DNA of 64,000 bases, from assembly GCF_008831285.2 (NCBI RefSeq), contig NC_045139.1:10628704-10692703 (forward strand), in the 5' to 3' direction. The stretch comes from Nymphaea colorata (taxonomy: Eukaryota > Streptophyta > Magnoliopsida > Nymphaeales > Nymphaeaceae). The notes under the pieces were generated by a model. It saw nothing but the letters and a program-made list of their open reading frames with translations. It was not told where the DNA came from and did no database searches. The translations under genes and the position numbers were made by a program. Of this stretch, positions 13,515-25,900 are shown one piece after another; the first letter of the stretch is position 1; every line of letters begins with the position of its first letter.

Positions 13515-15626
13515 TAGCCGAGATTGGGCTTGTAGCTTTTTTGTGCCGAGCCAGAGTTGCCCATCAAAGGTATGGCAAAGTGAAGGGCTATGTCTTCTCT
13601 TGTTTGCAGTTATGGTTTTGTTCTTTCATGTAGAGATGCCAACCTGTTAAGAGAGGAGACATTTCCACAAATGTTTATTGAAATGAGATTAAGGCATTCA
13701 TCACTGTCCTTCGGCTGATAGGTTGCTGCGCATTGCAGGGCTTGCGATGAGTTCCCTGTGCTGCATCTAATAACTGATGGAAATTGATCTCAAGGCTTAT
13801 TCATGCTCAAAAGCTCCTTACATGCGGCAGGCTACAATAGCGAACTGTCTACAAGTGTCGGGAGCGAATTGGCTTTGTACGTCTTAAAATTTTCTTTTTA
13901 GGCTTATGATTGGAAAATGAGGTGGTCATGATGCACACCACACAATTTTGATTTGTACAATAGAAGTTTTAGTAAGTGAAATGTACCATAACCAAAAAAA
14001 AAAAGGAAAAAAAAGAAAAAAAGCAGAAATGCCATTCATTTATTGGGTCTTCTTTCCAGGTTCTTCATTCAAAATTTTTCTGTTGGGTTCTGTTAAAAAT
14101 ATGGATGACATATTTATGTTCTGATTTATTGCATTTTTGAGACCTGATAAAAATACCACGAGACAACAAATACTATAAAAAAATTCCTGCATCTCGTTCT
14201 GATGATTTTCCTATTGAACTAATGCAACTTTGGGATTGGGCTTTCAACATAATTCTTAGAACTTGGAGTTCTTCTAGGGAGGATGCCTTTGCAGTTTGTG
14301 TTTTAGTTTCTATGTAAAATTTTCGATATGCTTGTATCCAGTGGTGGAGCCACTTTGGGGCACTGGTTCGGCACCTGATCACCCTCTCCCAATTACTCCT
14401 CCAGTATGATGGGTCAAATCAGAATGTAAAACGCCCACCTTGATCCAACTCAAGCTTGGCCTCTGTCATGTTCTTCAGTCTCATTTTCTGTTGTAATACT
14501 TTTCCTTTTTGAAAATTTTGTTCATATCTCCCTGTTTCTGTCAATGCTTATTTTTTATTTCAATATCGAGCACATGGTCAACTACCCATTTTTGTGGATG
14601 ATTTATGCTGATGAGTTGTTAACTTCTTTGAACAACTGCTGAACAAATTCCTTATTAGTTTTTTCTGAATAACTCATGTTCAGCTGGCAGTTCTTGATCT
14701 ATAAAATTTACTTGGTTGAAATTTTTTTGTCCATTTTTATTGGAAAAAAAGTTTTACTTGCTTTGTCAATGCATTACTTTAATATGGTTGTTAGAAATTA
14801 AGTGAAACCCTTCAGCGATGGTTTGATGGTGGAAGAGTAACATATTTTTTCATGCATTTGTTGTAAAATTAAGGCCAGTTTATTACCTTAGTGGTTCATG
14901 AATCTGCTCCTAAATATAGGGTATATCCATGAAACAGTATGTTAGCATTCCCACTACCAAACAACTACTTAGGTGTACATTTCTCAAAAAATATATTCAT
15001 CTTTGGCTTATGCAGCTTCAAGGGGCCGGTTGGGCCAACAGCTGTGAGGGTCTCTTATGGGCAACATCAAGTTCCTGTGCAAAGTTCCCTGTACAAACCT
15101 GAGCAAGCATGACATGAGCCCTAGCGACGAAGATACTAGCGACTCTCAACCTCGGGCGGTCAACCTCGGGCGGTTCTCTGAATAAGAAACGGAAGAAGAG
15201 AAAGGGGAAAACTGTGGCTTATGTAAGGATAGGGTTGCACCACCATTGTCGGCTTGACAAGGCCGGTCTCCACTGGGTGGACTTCCATTCTGCCTTTAAA
15301 GCAAAAATTGAATTTACATCATTACCAAACTGTTCCCTGTCACATTAATGTGTGAAAATCTTAGATTCATACTTAGGTTATAGGCGGTTCTACTGTTATG
15401 GCGGCCATGGTAACGCCTAAAAATATTCGTTATGGTCAACAAGTCAGGATACAAACTGGATTGAATTGTGTTTATTTGATGCAAAAACTAACTACGAAAT
15501 TTTTATTTGAAGGGAAAAACTAATATCACTAATTACGTAAGAGTATTTGAATGTGAGGTATAAGTTACATATTGAGCAAAATTATGTAAATAAAAAACCT
15601 AACATATACAAAAAACTAAATTCGCA

Positions 15627-15817
15627 TTGGGCGGCAAGGTGGTCCACTCCGAAGAAGTCTGTGTTACGACTGTTGCAACCCAGTACACTGTTCTTTTGGA
15701 CCGTAAAAGATTCCAAAGCATTCTTTGTAAACCTAGGGAGCGAGGGGCACAAGGATAAAAGCTGCGACCTTTCTTTGGATCAGTAGAAAAATAATTACTC
15801 ACCCTGGAAAAAAAAGT
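15627..15817 (+). mobile_element. SINE-like element, copy A
   Basis: It has a tRNA-promoter A-box-like sequence, CGGCAAGGTGG, at 15,632. It can be aligned end to end by eye with the copy at 42,757: GGCAAGGTGGT, then TTACGACTGTTGCAACCCAGTAC versus TTGTCACGACCCAATAC in the middle, and ACTCACCCTGGAAAAA versus ACTTACCCTGAATAAG at the end. The B box is eroded in this copy. tRNA-derived SINEs are copied by LINE enzymes; no LINE partner is visible here. Confidence 0.5.
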
Positions 15818-16042
15818 AAGTCTAAGAGGGTGGCTGAATTTGCTGTTTAAGTTGCAAAAAATGTTTGAATTCAAAATAAAGTCCGCTGACAACTAGGTTT
15901 TAGTGTAAGTCATGGATTCTAAAGACAAGTTAGGGATGATGATGGAGAAGAGATTATCACACCACGAGGGCCTGTTTGATAAATGGAATAGTTTGTAACT
16001 GTTTAAAGTTAAGGATTTTGTCATTAGTGTATATAATTCCTG

Positions 16043-16045
<3 letters not shown>

Positions 16046-16137
<92 letters not shown>
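16046..16137. repeat. Compound (TA)n(GA)n microsatellite
   Basis: About 27 TA units are followed directly by about 19 GA units. A smaller tract of the same TA-then-GA structure lies at about 16,911-16,947. The length is likely variable between individuals. Confidence 0.95.
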
Positions 16138-16140
<3 letters not shown>

Positions 16141-17472
16141 GAAACTAATACTCCTAACATTTCACTTTAAGTGAAAGATTTGTATTTTTTTTATTCTTTC
16201 TTTCTATGTGCATTTCGCTAGATATAACTCTTAAATGCATCATGTGGTTTATCTTTGCCCATACATCCATGTTTTATGATAACGTTTTATTCGTGAACTC
16301 GCGTGCTATTTGAAACTGAGTTGGTGGTTGTGACATATATGAGATGATCCACTAGTTTCATCTTCCACATTAACATCTATTTCACTCTATCCTGTGCATC
16401 AATAATGTCAAAGTAGCAAGCGTTATAGTTGAAAAAAATGCGGTGCCTTCATATGCTTAAATTAATGTGTGTTTGCAATGCAAACTATATGAGAATCAAA
16501 CGTTAAACATATATATGAGTAGTTGGTAGATACCCTACCACTTGAGTAGGGTTAAAACCAGACCTCTTAAACAAAATGTGAACTTTCTAATACACTTATA
16601 AACACTAATTTAATATAAATTCTGTTTTAGTTAGAGTCATTTTTACAAAAAACTTTGATCTTTCTATAATCAAAATTTTGATTTTTATTATTAAAAAGTC
16701 ATTATTTAAGTAAGAAAACAACTAAGTTAATATATGTTTCTCACGAAATCACCCTTAAGAACATATCTATAAGGTTCCGATGCAAGACTGCTGGAAGTGG
16801 CACATCTTACTAGAAGGTTAGATTGCAAAAAAATTATTTTATTAATCAATTTTAATGGTCTTGGTTTTTGTTTCTTTCCTAAATGGTCTGGTTTTTGCCA
16901 ACTTTCTCATATATATATATATAGTGAGAGAGAGAGAGAAAGAGAGATCTGATTATGGGTTTTATTCAAGCAGGATGCTAACATACATTGTTTTCGATTT
17001 CATAGTGAATTTTATGTTATTACCTTGCTCCAATCCACTAGAGATTCATTCTTTTCCTCATGTTATTCTCCCATTATGTTTGTTGTAAATTATTTTAGTT
17101 AGGTTTATATTTTCTCTTCCTTTCAATTTTTATGGTGTCTAGTTGTGCCAGAATGTGCAATGGAGTTGCTCACTTGATCTAACTGAAGGTTAACTTTCAT
17201 TCTTTCATTGTTTTTTGTTGTACGAGAGTTTATGCTAATGAGCTTTTTAGAAGTTCTACATTCACGAATTTTATGAAGTTTTTTGTATATAAACTTTACA
17301 TGCATGTTTAAATTGATTTAATATCTGATGTTTGAAAACCTGATTATGCCTAAATGAGTGTTAATATCTCTATTACATGCATCATTGGATTTATATGGAG
17401 ATGGTTAAGTTACAATTAAAAAGGACAAGCTATTAAGGCGCGATGACTAAGTGCAATTATTGACTGCAGGTC

Positions 17473-17560
17473 CAGGGGTGGAGCCAGAATTTTTTCATGA
17501 AGGGAGCCGAATTAAAGTTTTTAAACTTTGATTGGGGCCGAAATATCATTTTTCAAAATT
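17473..17560 (+). mobile_element. Fragment with CAGGGGTGGAGCC hAT-like end
   Basis: CAGGGGTGGAGCCAGAATTT fits the CAGGG start of many hAT transposon termini. The same word, or its reverse complement, occurs near 14,339, 34,093, 34,590 and 35,145. No transposase frame is present, so these are non-autonomous or decayed copies. Element boundaries on the far side are unclear. Confidence 0.4.
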
Positions 17561-19440
17561 TTTATACAGGACAACTGAAGTTTTTTAAAATGTACATGTA
17601 AATTAATTTTTTTTTTTTGAGGTGGGGCCAAGGACCGAACAATCTCATCTTCTTACTATGAAAATTCAGAGAAGCTTTAGAAATGCACTCACAAAAAAAA
17701 AGATTGAAAATTATGGTAGATAACAAATATTTGAGAAAATACAAAACAAATTGAAGCATGCTAAGCCTAATTTAAACATCACAATGGAATGGTAAATAAA
17801 AATGCTTTAGAAAGTTTATGAACATCCAAGTATTAAAAAGTAAAAATAACATATTCACGGAAATTTTTATGAATAAGAAATACAAGTTCAGGGTATAATT
17901 CAACTACTATGGACGACACCACAGGAATGCACTTTCAAATGGATAAGACCACCAATAAAAATTCCACATGTCACTCCATTACATGACAAAGTATCTCAAG
18001 TAAATAATTTGACAGTAAATTGGGCTTCATCGTTAAGGGAAGGTCATTAAGAGGTGCTTTTATATGTGAAAATGATAGTAGTCTAACTATGAAAGTACAA
18101 GCTTTTAATGATCTTAGACCATACCATTTGATAAAATTAATTTGTCTACTTATTTGAAAACATCATTTGTTACCAGATGTACAATATGCAACAACATTTT
18201 TCTATACTCCAATAATTTTAAGAAACGATGGCTATATAGGAAAACTAATGGAGTATATATATTTATCATTCTAATTGCAAATGTTTAAAATCATTTTATC
18301 TAACTGAACGCTTTTTTGTTTAATACTTCACTTGATATGCTATATTATTCGAAAAAAAAGCAAGAAATTTGTCACTAAAGGAAAATTGCAAACAAGTAAG
18401 GGTTTGTTCGGCAAACAAAACATTGTGTAACTGCTACATGAATATAGCCTAAAGATTGGGACACATTCATGAAACACTTTAAAAATGTTATATGAATGAA
18501 TCGTAGTTTATGAAGAGGTATGATTAAAATATTAGTTGTCATTTACCTTTTTGAAAACAATTTAGGTTTAGTATCCTATCAACTCTGCTAGCAAAATTTT
18601 GGCTAAAGGGCGCTAGCCAGCCTTTAGCATAATGCTTGTGAAGCACTGACCTGGTATGGTCACAACATATAACTGAACTCAGTTACAAAAAGTTATTTCA
18701 GGAGCTGGCATGACCAATGACCAGTGACTACTGCTGTCAACTATTAATCAAGTTCATTGATAATTCACATAGACTTTTATCTATATTTAGTTTTTATGTT
18801 TTATGTATAAAATTAAGTATAATAAATGATCAAAAATATAAAAAATTTGTTATCAAGGCCAAACAAAATTTTTAGAAGTTTTATTTTGTAAAATTTATTT
18901 TTTCAAGAACACAAGGGGGTCATGGCTGCTGCCTTCCCTCTCCCTTTGAATGGCCACTGAGTGGTTTTCCGTTAGTTCAAGTGGCATGGATTCAACCCCT
19001 TGATAACTTATATGTCTTGGGGTTTCATATCAAGTACAAACATAACCTAGGGCTGGGTTTAATTTAATGATATAAGGTCAGTTCAAATCGGTTCGATAAG
19101 TTTTTTTAATATTATTTTTTACTATATATATATAATTATATATATTTTATTATAATTAATTATATTTATATATTATTTTATATTAAAAATATATTTTTTA
19201 TGTTAACTAACCGAACTGAACTGAGCCCGAGCTTAGGCTTCAGGTGTTCGACTAGGCTTTAAGCAGTCTTGGCCCCTTAGAGCGTTCAGGCTACTTCGGG
19301 CCCGGGGTTACGGGGTAGTACAGGTTGGAAAAATTCGAATATTGAAGCTCTTGTTTGAGATTATAAGTAAAATTGTGGAACTAGGAATGAAAATTTCCGT
19401 ATTTGAAATACAGTAGCAGGGCGAACCATGCCATGTTGGG

Positions 19441-19947
19441 TCCGGTCCGTTTAACATCCCTGAACCGTACGTTCATCTTCATCCCACGAGGATCGAGTTT
19501 GGTGGACGTGACGATATACGGGTTCTTGGAATCTCCAGAAACCCTAGGCTAGGCTTTCTCTCTCCCTCGCGTCTGGCCGAGTCCCCATTTTCCTACAAAG
19601 GTACTGCATTTCTGTCCTCGTTTCTTCCTGAAGTTTGTTTCTAAATGAAATCCCTTTTCTTCTCTTCGGATTTCAGGAACTTATGGTCGTCGATGTCGAT
19701 TTTTTATTCTTCCAAGGCTTTGCATTTTCATCGTTCATAGATCGGTTCTTATTATACTTGTGGATTCATGAATTCGATATTTTCTTAGGGCTTTGTGTTA
19801 GAAGGTCGTCCAGAAGAAAGGGGAAAAGGAGGAGAATCATAGGGTTTTTATGTGTGGATTTGGTGAATAACCGGTGCGGTCTGAACCGGTGAATTCTGGG
19901 AGCGGGACTAGGTTTTAGATTTTTGGGTTGAGGGACGTCGAGCCCGA
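19441..19947 (+). promoter_or_regulatory. Promoter and 5' leader of the IRR-like gene, with upstream ORF
   Basis: The leader probably starts near the AAACCCTAGGCT...CTCTCTCC stretch at 19,540-19,570. ACAAAG|GTACTG at 19,601 is a good donor; TTTCAG at 19,676 and TTCTTAG near 19,789 are candidate acceptors for a leader intron. If the first acceptor is used, the mRNA keeps a 69-residue upstream frame (ATG 19,683, stop ending 19,892), just before the main start. With the later acceptor that uORF is removed. Which is used needs RNA evidence. Confidence 0.45.
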
Positions 19948-22900
19948 ATGGCGGATCGTGGCGCGGCGCCTGGACGACCGATATGGATGAAACAGGCGGA
20001 GGAGGCGAAGCTCAAGAGCGAGGCGGAGAAGGCGGCGGCAGCGAAGGCGGCGTTTGAAGCCACATTCAAGGATGTGCAGAAACCTGATGATAAGGAATCG
20101 GCCTCGTCCGATAGCGAGTTGGAGGATGAGAGTCTAAAAGACAAGCCCATCGGTCCTATTGATCCCTCGAAGTGCACGGCTGCTGGTGCCGGTATCGCCG
20201 GTGGAGCAGCATGTGCTCCCTGCTCTTTCATTGTGGTCGCTAAGGATTCAGATGGCCGGAAGGTCACGACAGGTGGGGCGGAGCTGAAGGTGAAGGTTAG
20301 TCCGGATGTTGGGGTTGGTGGGTCTGAGCAGGAAGGGGTGGTGAAGGACCATGGTGATGGAACGTACGCTGTCACCTATGTGGTGCCCAAAAGAGGGAAC
20401 TACATGGTGAATGTGGAATGTAATGGCAAGTCGATCATGGGCAGCCCTTTTCCTGTCTTCTTCTCTGCTGGTACGCCTTCTGCGGCTGGCGTCCTTGCAC
20501 CATTTCCTACCACTTCTCCCTATCCCAATCTTGTGAACCAGACGATGCCGAACATGCCCAATTATTCAGGATCAGTATCGGGGGCATTCCCTGGATTGCT
20601 GGGAATGATCCCTGGTACCATTTCTGGGGCATCTGGTGGGGCGATTTTGCCAGGGATTGGCGCATCCTTGGGGGAAATCTGCCGAGAGTACATGAATGGG
20701 CGGTGCATAAAAACAGATTGCAAGCTCAACCATCCTCCTCATAATCTTCTGATGGCTGCACTCACAGCAACTACCACACTGGGGACAGTTAGTCAGGTGC
20801 CAATGGCACCTTCTGCAGCTGCTATGGCGGCTGCCCAGGCAATTGTCGCAGCACAGGCTCTTCAAGCTCATGCAGCTCAGGCACAGGCATCTGCAAATTC
20901 TTCAGGTTTGCATGTTTCTTTGCCTAATTTTGTAGGCGTTTTATCTTTCCAAGTTATCTAAATGGATTTGAGTTTCTTGATATTCTGTTTCTTCATTCTT
21001 CCTACTCCTTGTTATGTTTTGAGGTCGTGGTTTACTGTTAATTATTTCTTGACTTTGAAGACAACCTCATCTTAACGGTAACATGAGTAAACTGGATATA
21101 CAACATATCCGATCATCTGTCTGGCGATCAACCAGGGGGCCCACACATGTAGGTGCTGTCACCATCACAGAAGCATGAATATTAACCCATGAAGCGATAA
21201 AATGTGTGAACATGATCACCAAATTGCATCCCATGGATTAGATTTTGTTTTAGGTTTATGGTTTTATGTGGGGTTGAACGAGACAGTTGTATTTGTAAGT
21301 CAGGCCCATCACCAAGATTTGGTTTCAACTCTGTTGGGGTTATTGCCCATCTGACTCTCAAAAAACAAAAAGGGTGTGAGTATGGACTATTATTTTCAAA
21401 ACTCATAGTTTAATAAGCAAGTAAGTTGATCTGCTGACAACTTTTCTCTGGAAGACAAATGGGAACAGTCATCATTTTAATTGAGATAATACAAAGTTAC
21501 ATCATGTTGAATTGAAAAGCAGGTATTTGATGCTCATATGGCAAAATAATCAAACTTCATGATAATCCTGTACTAAGCTGGGAGAGTAATGACGTGATGT
21601 GGTCAAAACAAACTTAAAAATCAGATTAACATACATTGAGCTTCAATCTGGAGTTTCCAGAAGAATGTCTAGATTGGTTTTGAATGCAACTTCAATTCAG
21701 TAACATGTTGCTTATTTTTGCTCTTTATTGCAACTAGTAAATGTCATTTCCACAATTACTTTGTTTGGTTATTAGAAGCACCATTTTTTCTGTAGTTGCT
21801 TGAAAAGAAAAAAAATCAAGAAAACACAAGAATATAATGTGCTTAGTGGGATGGAGTTAATTTGGTCATATGCTCATGGATGCTGGGTTGGTTAATTTGG
21901 TAGTGGTTTGCATTAGAGAGAGGTTAGTGGGAATGTGTTACTGCAATAGAGTCAGATTAAACTTTTGATATAGGTTCTTATGCGAGTACTACCTGGAAAC
22001 TATTGTGAAAATGCTTATCGTTTGGGGTGTCCCTCTCAAACAGGCTTATTTTTTAATCTTTGATGGTGGGCCCTTATTTTCATCAGGAGGCAGAGGTTAA
22101 CCAAATGGTCATGACGATGGCTTTATTTGAGTGGTTTATTTACTCACTTAACTCTTGAATTTTGAAAAGTTCCAGCCTCAGCTTGTAGATTTTTCGTGGT
22201 TGACAGGAGACACAAACTCAGAAAGACTTCTTCTCTCACATCCTTGTTTTGGTCCGGTTCTTGTTTCACTATTTATTTGTTTATTCTCAGTTTTCAAAGA
22301 TGGAGAAGTGCAGAGAATGGGTGCTCCTGCTTACAAGGACAAGCTGGGTTTGCATGAAGTGTTTTCTGTAGACCATTCTGATGTTTCACCATTAAATTCC
22401 ATATGTCATGTGAAGAGTTCAGGCTTAATGACTTGTTATCTATTTAACATTAGATGTACACACACATACACAAGTATGTGTGTGCTGTATGTGTATATCT
22501 TATGTATACTTGTTTATCAATATGTTTGTGTTTCCATATTTTGTTCTTATTTACTTTAGTTGACTGAATCCAACCCACTAGTCCAGGCTAGTCTCTTTAC
22601 CGCCTTGAGCAACTTGTGTCTCACTTTAGATTTTGACAACTTGCCTTCCTGGATCTTGATGCCTGTTCCTGACAGTTAGTCAATCCTTGATGTTATTTAC
22701 TTTTAGTAGTGTTAAAATGCATGCTTTGAGTTGCATTTGTAAGTGTTCTGTATAACAATGTTGAAAGGTATCAGTGTAATCTGTAGAGATTTCTTTTTAG
22801 TTTAATGGATCAAAATGAGTATATATTCACACAATCATACCTTATGTATCTTCTCCCAAGGTATTCTCCCATTTCTTGTGTTTACGTATCTTTTCAATAA

Positions 22901-25900
22901 CAAATGCTGTGCAGTTAATTGTTTGACATTGAGACTTAGTGTGGATGGTTTAGCTACTTCAAGAATGATCTACTTCATTAAACATATTTTGGCTTTTGTG
23001 GTTTTTATTTAGGTCTATTATCTTGCATGGAATGTGGGACATTCTTATCCATAGGACCATATCCTTGTTTTATTTTAAACTTGTATTTTGCAAAGATTTC
23101 TGTCCCACTCGTGTTTGCTTGTTCCTATACTGGTTTCTACTCTTAAAAATCTGCCTCGCTTGGTCTTGTGTTTGCGTATTGCTATAATCGTTGCTAGTTG
23201 CTATTCTGTTAACTGTTGATTCCAGTTGATCCACACTGAATAGCTTTACTTTACTGATGGACTTACTGAATCTTAGTGAATATGCATTTATTTTTTTGCA
23301 CGCTCTAATTTGTGTGCAATTTTTGTTACTATATGTTGAATGAATCAGAAACTCTCAGATTATTCATGGTGTTGGTCAAAGATGGGTCTTTGTGGGCTGA
23401 TAGCTTTTTCTTCTGTTCTTTTTTTTTCTCTTTTTTGTTTCTCTCTTCTCTTTTCTTTTTTTTTTTTTGTTTAACCAGGTGTACTACAGTTAAGGCAGGC
23501 TTGAAATTGGATACTACTGGGTCCAAGAGGAACCAAAGTTAAAAAAACCAGGGCTGTGGCTTAACCGCACAGTGATCTTATCACTTTAACTTTGATTGGG
23601 TTGGCATCTTGTGCATCATCTTTGTAGTGCAGCCACCTATTGCTTTTCTTATTGTCTTTCTACCTTGGAAGTCGTCAAAATTTTCCTTGCAGGGTCAGAG
23701 GTGATTGTCTTCAGAATCTGAATTAGCAGTTCATTTGAAAAAGAGTCACATTCAAAGAAATGAGAAGTAGATGTTCCCAAGATGCATATAAACTCACAAA
23801 CTGCCTTTCGTAGAATAAACAAAATGTTGCTGTTTCTAAAGCGTCTTTGACACATTTTTATCATGCTTTCTTTTAGTGGCTTCTTTTTTACCCATACAAT
23901 ACTCACTGGCATCAAATATTTTATTTTATTTTCAGCAGGTTCTTCGGGTAAAGAGGAGAAGAATGACGCTTTGAAAAGAACACTGCAAGTTAGCAACTTA
24001 AGTCCGCTTCTAACTGTGGAACAGCTAAAACAGCTCTTCAGCTACTGTGGGACTGTCGTGGAATGTAGCATCACAGATTCAAAGCATTTTGCATATATAG
24101 AATATTCAAAACCCGAAGAAGCAACTGCAGCTTTGGCACTAAATAACATGGATGTTGGAGGTCGTCCATTGAATGTTGAAATGGCAAAATCTCTTCCTGC
24201 AAAAACAAGTATCCTGAACTCATCTGTGCAGCAATCTTCTTTGTCCCTGATGATGCAACAAGCAGTTGCCATGCAACAAATGCAGTTTCAACAGGCCTTG
24301 GTCATGCAACAATCTCTAGCTGCACAGCATGCTGCCAATAAGGCAGCATCTGTGAAGTCCGCCGCAGAAATTGCATCAGCCAGGGCTGCAGAAATAAGCA
24401 AGATGCTGAAAGTTGATGGCAGTGGGAATATGGAGGGCGATAAGGAACCAGACCAGAAGCAGAGGTATTTATCATTGCAGTCCTTCGTCAATTTTGAAAT
24501 ATTCAAGTTTGCTTTTCACAAAATGAAATGTCTATATATCTCTTGTGACCATTTTTTTTCTTTTGTGTTGCTGTTCTGGCACTTTGCATGACATAAGAAT
24601 CTATCTCCAGTTGCATTTTATTTTTCCTGTTTTGTTTATCCAGCACATTACATAATAATATGTATGTGATTGGCACTTTTTGACTGGTCTGTGGTTTAGC
24701 AGTTTTGGATAGAGCTGCAAGGGTTCAAGCTCAGCCTGTTTAAGTTAACAGGATCCAGACTCTGTTCAAGCTTCATTTTTATTTGGATTGTTAGAGTCTG
24801 ATCCGAGCTTATAATCTCCAATTTGGTTCTGATTGTTGAAATGATTTACATTTTACAGTGCATTTTTAAGTAAGAAAGTAACAAATTTCTAAGTTTTACA
24901 TATGATAATAGATGAAGTTTTTGCTATGAAGGGAAAACTTTTATATCTGAGTTTTTTATATGGAAGAACACATAAGGATTTCTGTTTGTGCATGTGAGCT
25001 TAATTGGAAAAGGGAGAAGGCAAAGGATAGGAGAAAGGGGATAGATCTGTCTTATGAAAAGGATCTCTACATTCTATATAGACATTCCTTTTGCATGAAA
25101 TTTTTGTATTTTTTATTTTTCTTTACATGAGATAATTCTCTTGTTCGGAACCGTGATGGGAAAATGCTTTTCCGCCCTTCATTTTTCTTTTCATTTTCAA
25201 GCGTCTGGATACGATTGTCAAAGATTTTCAACCTGTTGCTTTCCTTTCACCATGGTTTGTCACTGGTTCAAAAAATTTTGGGTTTTGACATGAAATGGGT
25301 TTTGAATTCTGTATATACTATATAGTGTTGTACGTATCATATGATATGAGGCTGTATTGTACAATACTTATCATCGCGTTTCAAAAATGCGATACGATAC
25401 ACCACCTGTATCGTAAATAGGTGGTGTATCGTGCTTGTATCGCACGTATCGTACGATACAAACACCGATACGTTACGATACAGTTGCTTTTTTATGATTT
25501 TTTCGGATTTTTTCTATTTTTTCTGATTTTTTTTAAAATACGATACAATTACGATATTTATACGGCTTACGATACGCTTTTTACAATATTGCTATATACG
25601 CAACACACATAGGGGGGCTCTGGGGAACATTTTTTTAACTATATTAGTTGAGCAAGTACATAAAAGCAAAACAGCTTTAACTAATGAAATATGTTTCAAC
25701 ATCTTAGTAGGCATGTTCGTTTATGTTGCTAATAACGTACTGTCAAAGTGGTGTTTTCATGAGATAAAGATGGTAAATTTTGTGCTAAATATGCAAGGAA
25801 TATTATTTGAGTTTAGTCAAGCTTGACCAATCCTTATCCACAGCTGTTCAAGCCTTCTGTATATAAATTATTCGGCACATCTCACTATTTAAGTGCTGCT

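Larger units (their letters stand above)
13515..19440. other. 3' UTR of the lysine-rich gene, then intergenic repeats
   Basis: The 3' UTR probably runs to about 13,990, before a genomic A-rich stretch. Beyond it lie a hAT-like GTGGTGGAGCC end (14,339), a duplicated CAACCTCGGGCGGT word (about 15,148-15,175), a SINE-like copy (15,627-15,817), a TA/GA microsatellite (16,046-16,137), a second small TA/GA tract (about 16,911-16,947), a CAGGGGTGGAGCC end (17,473), and AT-palindromic DNA at 19,100-19,200. No protein-coding gene was seen. Confidence 0.6.

Noticed and set aside
15976-16170. Short frames over the TA/GA tract
   Set aside because: Pure dinucleotide repeat coding YIYI/ERER; not genes.
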